A DNA stretch of 64,000 nt from Mesobacillus maritimus. Lineage in GTDB: Bacteria; Bacillota; Bacilli; Bacillales; Cytobacillaceae. Shown piece by piece: positions 60,773-64,000 of this stretch. The stretch's first letter is position 1; every line of letters begins with the position of its first letter. Location of the stretch: the NCBI RefSeq assembly GCF_023715205.1, contig NZ_JAMBNR010000004.1, forward strand, positions 124,001-188,000. Direction: 5' to 3'. Made by a program: the position numbers and the translations under genes. Under the pieces are notes generated by a model. That model saw nothing but the letters and a program-made list of their open reading frames with translations, ran no database searches and had not been told where the DNA came from.

Positions 60773-60942
60773 TTCATTTCACCTCGTTTATTTTTCGGTA
60801 GAGTTTCGTAAAGTAACTTTGCTTGCAATCGGTGTGGTAGATTCAACTGCTCAATGATAATTCGATTGACAAGATGTTGAATCCAGACATTTGTAGCATC
60901 GTTGCCTTCTGAAACTGTTCGTATTTGTACCTTTTTTCTCAT
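60769..60942 (-). CDS. 57-residue protein of the recombinase cassette
   Basis: GGAGG lies 7 bp before ATG. The product starts MRKKVQIRTVSEGNDATNVW and continues IQHLVNRIIIEQLNLPHR, ending basic (PKNKRGEMK). Its stop overlaps the start of recombinase 3. No family is recognised; a recombinase cofactor is a reasonable guess from coupling alone. Confidence 0.7.
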   Translation of the reverse strand: MRKKVQIRTVSEGNDATNVWIQHLVNRIIIEQLNLPHRLQAKLLYETLPKNKRGEMK

Positions 60943-60993
60943 TAATTACACCTCCACCCATCATCATTGACGGGAGAAGGCTAGTTTTATACT

Positions 60994-61134
60994 TTAATAA
61001 TCATCCTTAGGCTCGTCGTCAAACAGATAAAAATGCAATTGGGATGATTCCTCCTGTTCACTTCGTTTAATAAAAACACGGATTAATCCATTCTTTTGAC
61101 CGGGGAAGAGGTCTTTATCTGGCTTTTGCCCCAT
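60994..61134 (-). CDS. 46-residue protein of the recombinase cassette
   Basis: GGAGGGG lies before ATG. The product starts MGQKPDKDLFPGQKNGLIRV and ends acidic (LFDDEPKDDY). It looks like a complete small protein with a beta-rich centre (GLIRVFIKRS). Its start overlaps the end of the upstream 45-residue gene by 20 bp. Function unknown. Confidence 0.6.
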   Translation of the reverse strand: MGQKPDKDLFPGQKNGLIRVFIKRSEQEESSQLHFYLFDDEPKDDY

Positions 61135-61252
61135 TACGGCCCCTCCTTTGTTGATGATATTCTAGGAAACTATTAAAAATAAAAGGCGATAAAGTTCCTG
61201 TTTGAACCGTTTGACGTAGTTTATTGATGTACTGGGGTTGTTTAGCATTCAT
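61115..61252 (-). CDS. 45-residue protein of the recombinase cassette
   Basis: It starts at the ATGA overlap with the stop of the upstream 31-residue gene, with AGGGGG upstream. The product is MNAKQPQYINKLRQTVQTGT followed by LSPFIFNSFLEYHQQ and a basic tail. Function unknown; translational coupling supports reality. Confidence 0.55.
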   Translation of the reverse strand: MNAKQPQYINKLRQTVQTGTLSPFIFNSFLEYHQQRRGRNGAKAR

Positions 61253-61344
61253 GATGCAAGCCCCCTGTTCCTCAAACGATTGATTGCTTTCTCTGTGTTG
61301 TTGCGGATTTTTAAAGAAGGTGTTGCTTGGATAGAAGTTTTCAT
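61249..61344 (-). CDS. 31-residue peptide, first gene of the recombinase operon
   Basis: AGGAGGAAT lies 9-12 bp before ATG. The product MKTSIQATPSLKIRNNTEKA continues INRLRNRGLAS, strongly basic. It heads the run of overlapping tiny genes. No family is known to me. Confidence 0.5.
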   Translation of the reverse strand: MKTSIQATPSLKIRNNTEKAINRLRNRGLAS

Positions 61345-61629
61345 GGTGTATATTCCTCCTGATGTTTTAAATTGTTTCGGTAGTTCATCCACCGGCAGAA
61401 AGTAACATAACCATTAGACAAAATAAAACAATATATAAATATTGGAAGGAGTGGAAATTCATATAGTGGGAAAATTATTATTTGTAAATAAGTATGAGAT
61501 AAAAGGGGTAAATTTGAAAGATTACTGGATATTTATGTTATATTGTGATGGATTACACTTAAACTAATAGATGGGAATTTCTTATCCCCATATTGGGATT
61601 TCAATGGTAATATAAATTTTTGAAAAGAA
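61345..61629. other. AT-rich region upstream of the recombinase operon
   Basis: It should hold the operon promoter. TTTCGGTAGTTCATCC at 61375-61390 repeats the motif found at 57713-57915. No gene is supported. Confidence 0.45.
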
Positions 61630-61970
61630 ATGAGGTGAAAGAAAGTACTGGGAGCCACTTCCTAATTGGTTCTGGATTATTTATTACTTAATTTATTTGC
61701 AACTTTTGGAATCGCAATATTTAGTGTGACACAAAAGATAATTGTAGGGTTATCCATTCAAACCTTAGTTTTTACATTAACTTATGGATAGTTGGTTTGA
61801 TAAACAGCATTGAAAGAATGAAGGGGGTTAAATTTGAACATCTAGTTAGTAGATTACAACAAGAGGCTTAAGGAAAGGTCTATTATTATAATTATCGTGC
61901 CTTATATATACTTCTTTGGTGGGTATTTTTCTATTGAAGAATATGAATACTGTTACTTCTTATTAATCTA
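61630..61970 (+). pseudogene. decayed small membrane protein gene
   Basis: Pieces of one protein can be read across several frames. First comes WEPLPNWFWIIYYL, then after a frameshift NLFATFGIAIFSVTQKIIVG with LSIQTLVFTLTYG, then after another shift GLINSIERMKGVKFEHLVSR with LQQEA, and a last piece with IVPYIYFFGGYF. The order suits a three- or four-helix membrane protein. At least two frameshifts and internal stops show it is dead. GAGGTG at the front could be the old ribosome site. Confidence 0.65.
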
Positions 61971-62115
61971 AAAGGTGCTCTTTATATAAGTTGATATATA
62001 GAAAAATGTTCAGAGCTATTTTGCCCTGAACATTTTTTGCTTTAGTAGATTTTGAACGAGTTTAAAGGTGTATTCTCTTTATTTTCAGTGATTCTGAGCG
62101 GGTAATTTATTTACA

Positions 62116-62301
62116 ATGTTCCCCAAATTGCGCGGCCACCTGTATGACCTGTCTTACTATGTATTTGTCTATTTACCACTTGTAAAACCCCAGTATTTTG
62201 GTGGTAAGATATTAATAAGACAGTATAAAAAGAGTTCTTGGAAAAATATCACTGTAAATAATTATAAATTAGCAGGGAAAACCCACTACTATGAAAGGTG
62301 A
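62116..62301 (+). pseudogene. possible remnant of a polymorphic-toxin C-terminus
   Basis: A short open frame without a ribosome site. In one frame NVPQIARPPV precedes a stop, and later NNYKLAGKTHYYE resembles the LAGKxHP motif common in C-terminal toxin domains of Bacillus secreted toxins. It lies directly before the SMI1/KNR4 gene, the usual place of a toxin relative to its immunity gene. The call is by resemblance and context only. Confidence 0.35.
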
Positions 62302-62308
62302 TTGATAT

Positions 62309-63118
62309 ATGACAATTTGGGATCCATCAAAAAAAGATAGTGATATAGTGCTAGAGCCTCTTACAGATGATGATGTAAATTTAGCTGAAAACACTTATCA
62401 GTTCACATTTCCTATCGAATATATAAATTTATTGAAAGAACAAAATGGAGGATTCTTACGAACAGATGCCATTCCAGTTAACTTTCCATCCTACTATGCA
62501 GAAGGATATGTCCAGTTTGATCACCTTTTTGGAATTAAAAGAGATCAAGGGATAGTGGAGAGTTCCCATTTACTGAGTGAATGGGGAATTTCAGACAAAA
62601 GATTTATTGCAATAAGCGGTGTAGGTCATGAATGGCTAGTACTGGATTATAGGGATTCTCCTATAAATCCACAAATAACACATATTAGTGTTTATGAAGG
62701 AGAACCTATTCTTAATACTGTTGCTCAATCATTTTCAAAATTGCTCACAATTACGACATCCTTAGGTGTAGAAAAATCCGAACTAGAAACTGATCCTGCA
62801 TATTATAAAGATGAAATATCAGTTGTAAATGCAAAAAGATTAATACAATCGGGAGATTTAAATAGTATAGTAAGGGGAGCGGGGTATTGGATATCAACTG
62901 CGGAAAAGATAGATGAGTTGATTGATATCTTATTAGAATTTATAAAAAAAACAAGTGATGATACAATGATTTATGAGGTATCAGAGCTCATAAGGTCCGC
63001 TCAAATTTATGCAGACAAGGATGAACAACGTAAAATCCTTGAAACTTATAAAGCATATAATAATAATGGATTGCTAGACTTTGAGATAGAGGACCTGGAA
63101 AAGATACTACATTCTTAA
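62309..63118 (+). CDS. SMI1/KNR4-family protein, probable immunity protein
   Basis: A 269-residue protein. The N-terminal ~150 residues are a SMI1/KNR4 (SUKH) domain: LAENTYQFTFPIEYINLLKE then QNGGFLR, FDHLFGIKRDQG, FIAISGVGHEWLVLDYRD. The C-terminal ~110 residues are helical (IDELIDILLEFIKKTSD, VSELIRSAQIYADKDEQRK). SUKH proteins are often immunity proteins for contact-dependent or polymorphic toxins. No intact toxin gene is beside it, so it may be an orphan immunity gene. GAAAGGTG precedes ATG. Confidence 0.85.
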   Translation: MTIWDPSKKDSDIVLEPLTDDDVNLAENTYQFTFPIEYINLLKEQNGGFLRTDAIPVNFPSYYAEGYVQFDHLFGIKRDQGIVESSHLLSEWGISDKRFIAISGVGHEWLVLDYRDSPINPQITHISVYEGEPILNTVAQSFSKLLTITTSLGVEKSELETDPAYYKDEISVVNAKRLIQSGDLNSIVRGAGYWISTAEKIDELIDILLEFIKKTSDDTMIYEVSELIRSAQIYADKDEQRKILETYKAYNNNGLLDFEIEDLEKILHS

Positions 63119-63170
63119 TAATCCTCTAATGGCTGTCAAGTTCTGATTAAAAGGGGCTTAGCGAACTTCA

Positions 63171-63206
63171 AATAGGTCCCATCTAAATAATAGGTGGGGC
63201 CTATTT
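63171..63206 (+). terminator. hairpin after the SMI1/KNR4 gene
   Basis: AATAGGTCCCA pairs with TGGGGCCTATT (one mismatch). The tail is only TTT-poor (TTGACG), so termination is uncertain. Confidence 0.5.
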
Positions 63207-63349
63207 GACGCTTACTAACTATCAATAGCGATTGTCAAAAAGAATTAAGTATTATACAAACCACCAGCACCTCATGAGTTGCCACATACACTCTGGACAT
63301 GTAGAGTGTGTCGCGCAACTTGTTCATAAGGATTAGTAAAATAAAATAC

Positions 63350-63384
63350 AAAATGGCTCAGTCACTTGACTGGGCCATTTTAAA
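63350..63384 (-). terminator. strong hairpin terminator
   Basis: AAAATGGCTCAGTC/GACTGGGCCATTTT (one mismatch) with ACTT loop. The minus-strand tail TTTTGTATTTTATTTT fits termination of the gene at 63503. Confidence 0.8.
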
Positions 63385-63502
63385 TTTAAGACTGTATAAC
63401 CTAGAGTCGACAAGAAATGACATATATCGGGTTGTGACAGGCACCGAGTATTTGACGCTTACCGCTTACGCACTAATAAATAATTTAATGTTTTCGAGAT
63501 AC

Positions 63503-63913
63503 TTAAGCATTATGGGAACTAACTTCGGTTATTTTGGGTTCTTCGTAGGAGATAATATCTACCTTATGTTCAATACAATTCAACGAATAGTGTTTCAATT
63601 TTCTCCTAGAAAAGTTTGGTAACGACTCTAACAAGTTTGATTTTTGATAAATGCGGAAGGATTGTCCATGGTATACTTCTTCATTATTCTCAACTGTGTA
63701 GTCGTCATAGATAACAGAATATGTTACATAATTTAGGAAAACTAATTGTAGTGTTGTCACTTTAGCGTCAGGGTGAGGATGGATAAGTAAGTCTGTCGTA
63801 TTTTTACTTTTATTTAAGGTTATCCTAAGTCGTTCCTCATTTGTTATTGGCTCTAAGATTTGTTCAAATGAAATTACAGATTCCGTTTCATTTACTAAGT
63901 CATCATATTTCAT
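63503..63913 (-). CDS. 136-residue hypothetical protein
   Basis: The Met at 63913 follows GAGGGA and starts MKYDDLVNETESVISFEQIL. Other stretches are ERLRITLNKSKNTTDLLIHP then HPDAKVTTLQLVF and YSVIYDDYTVENNEEVYHGQ. The protein looks beta-rich and soluble. I recall no named family. Its place near an immunity-type gene hints at a toxin-immunity island. The frame extends to 63982 without a ribosome site. Confidence 0.7.
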   Translation of the reverse strand: MKYDDLVNETESVISFEQILEPITNEERLRITLNKSKNTTDLLIHPHPDAKVTTLQLVFLNYVTYSVIYDDYTVENNEEVYHGQSFRIYQKSNLLESLPNFSRRKLKHYSLNCIEHKVDIISYEEPKITEVSSHNA

Positions 63914-64000
63914 AAAATCCCTCACAGAAAAAAACTGATATTCTATAAATTTTATTCTACCTGAATATAAAATAATATACACAACGTGAAAATTCTAAAT

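Larger units (their letters stand above)
56029..61400 (-). mobile_element. serine recombinase trio cassette, right part of a possible integrative element
   Basis: Five tiny genes and three large serine recombinases are all transcribed on the minus strand with overlapping starts and stops, abutting the 3' end of rlmCD. Repeated TTCGGTAGTTTATC-like motifs flank and separate the genes. Element borders are not proven; the left border is likely just behind rlmCD and the other may lie anywhere beyond 61.4 kb. Confidence 0.6.

Noticed and set aside
63202-63462. 14-bp direct repeat TATTTGACGCTTAC at 63202 and 63449
   Set aside because: Seen but too short and isolated to interpret as an attachment site.
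63308-63622. Plus-strand open frame of 104 codons
   Set aside because: It contains a strong terminator hairpin (63350-63384), overlaps the better supported minus-strand gene and lacks a ribosome site.

Overview
The window is chromosomal DNA of a low-GC, spore-forming Bacillaceae bacterium. The evidence is gene content: SipW, TasA and TapA matrix genes, SinR/SinI regulators, a LiaIH-FSR stress operon, PdaA, a run matching the Bacillus subtilis yfk and yfj neighbourhoods, strong AGGAGG-type ribosome sites and many intrinsic terminators. Species cannot be fixed from sequence reading alone.

Layout. 1-3.7 kb is a biofilm matrix cluster: SipW signal peptidase, a TasA fibre protein, a TapA-like protein and a sortase-anchored (LPNTG) TasA relative. 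3.9-9.8 kb holds a phosphoesterase, an exopolysaccharide operon like ydaL-ydaM-ydaJ, a SinR-like repressor and a DUF5658 membrane protein. 10-14 kb holds a histidine kinase and an HD-GYP protein with homologous membrane sensor domains, a 22-residue Cys-Trp-Trp-Cys peptide gene and a PqqD-M50 membrane protease. 14-22.4 kb has two amidases flanking the helicase YfmL, a 41-bp tandem array, a CBS protein, an Fpg/Nei glycosylase, an RraA-like protein and a LysM-CAP protein. 22.8-26.5 kb is the lia operon. 26.8-38.5 kb is housekeeping: a flippase, MscL, acylphosphatase, M29 aminopeptidase, an MFS transporter, topoisomerase III, a PAS kinase, DUF421 and GNAT proteins. At 38.9 kb a peroxiredoxin gene has TGA exactly at the peroxidatic cysteine codon, followed by a SECIS-like hairpin. 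40.4-41.8 kb carries two SinR-type genes and a c-di-GMP-I riboswitch leading a SinI-type antirepressor. 42-56 kb is the map/yfkK-J-I-H-F-D and fumarase/pdaA/yfjP/rlmCD region with a 52-bp tandem array. 56-61.4 kb is a cassette of three large serine recombinases plus five tiny genes, abutting rlmCD. 61.6-64 kb holds a decayed membrane-protein gene, a possible toxin remnant, an SMI1/KNR4 immunity-type gene and a hypothetical gene.

How it fits together. Six 16-bp palindromes of the form GTTCTTwATwAAGAAC (some with mismatches) lie before sipW-tasA, tapA (two), the exopolysaccharide operon, the DUF5658 gene and one sinR-like gene. They look like operators of one SinR-type regulon. The SinI-type antirepressor is led by a c-di-GMP riboswitch, and a predicted c-di-GMP phosphodiesterase (HD-GYP) lies in the same window. 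This suggests that c-di-GMP feeds into the SinR switch through RNA. The strongest candidates for new biology are the selenocysteine peroxiredoxin, the riboswitch-sinI link, the CWWC peptide with its PqqD-M50 protease, and the serine recombinase trio.
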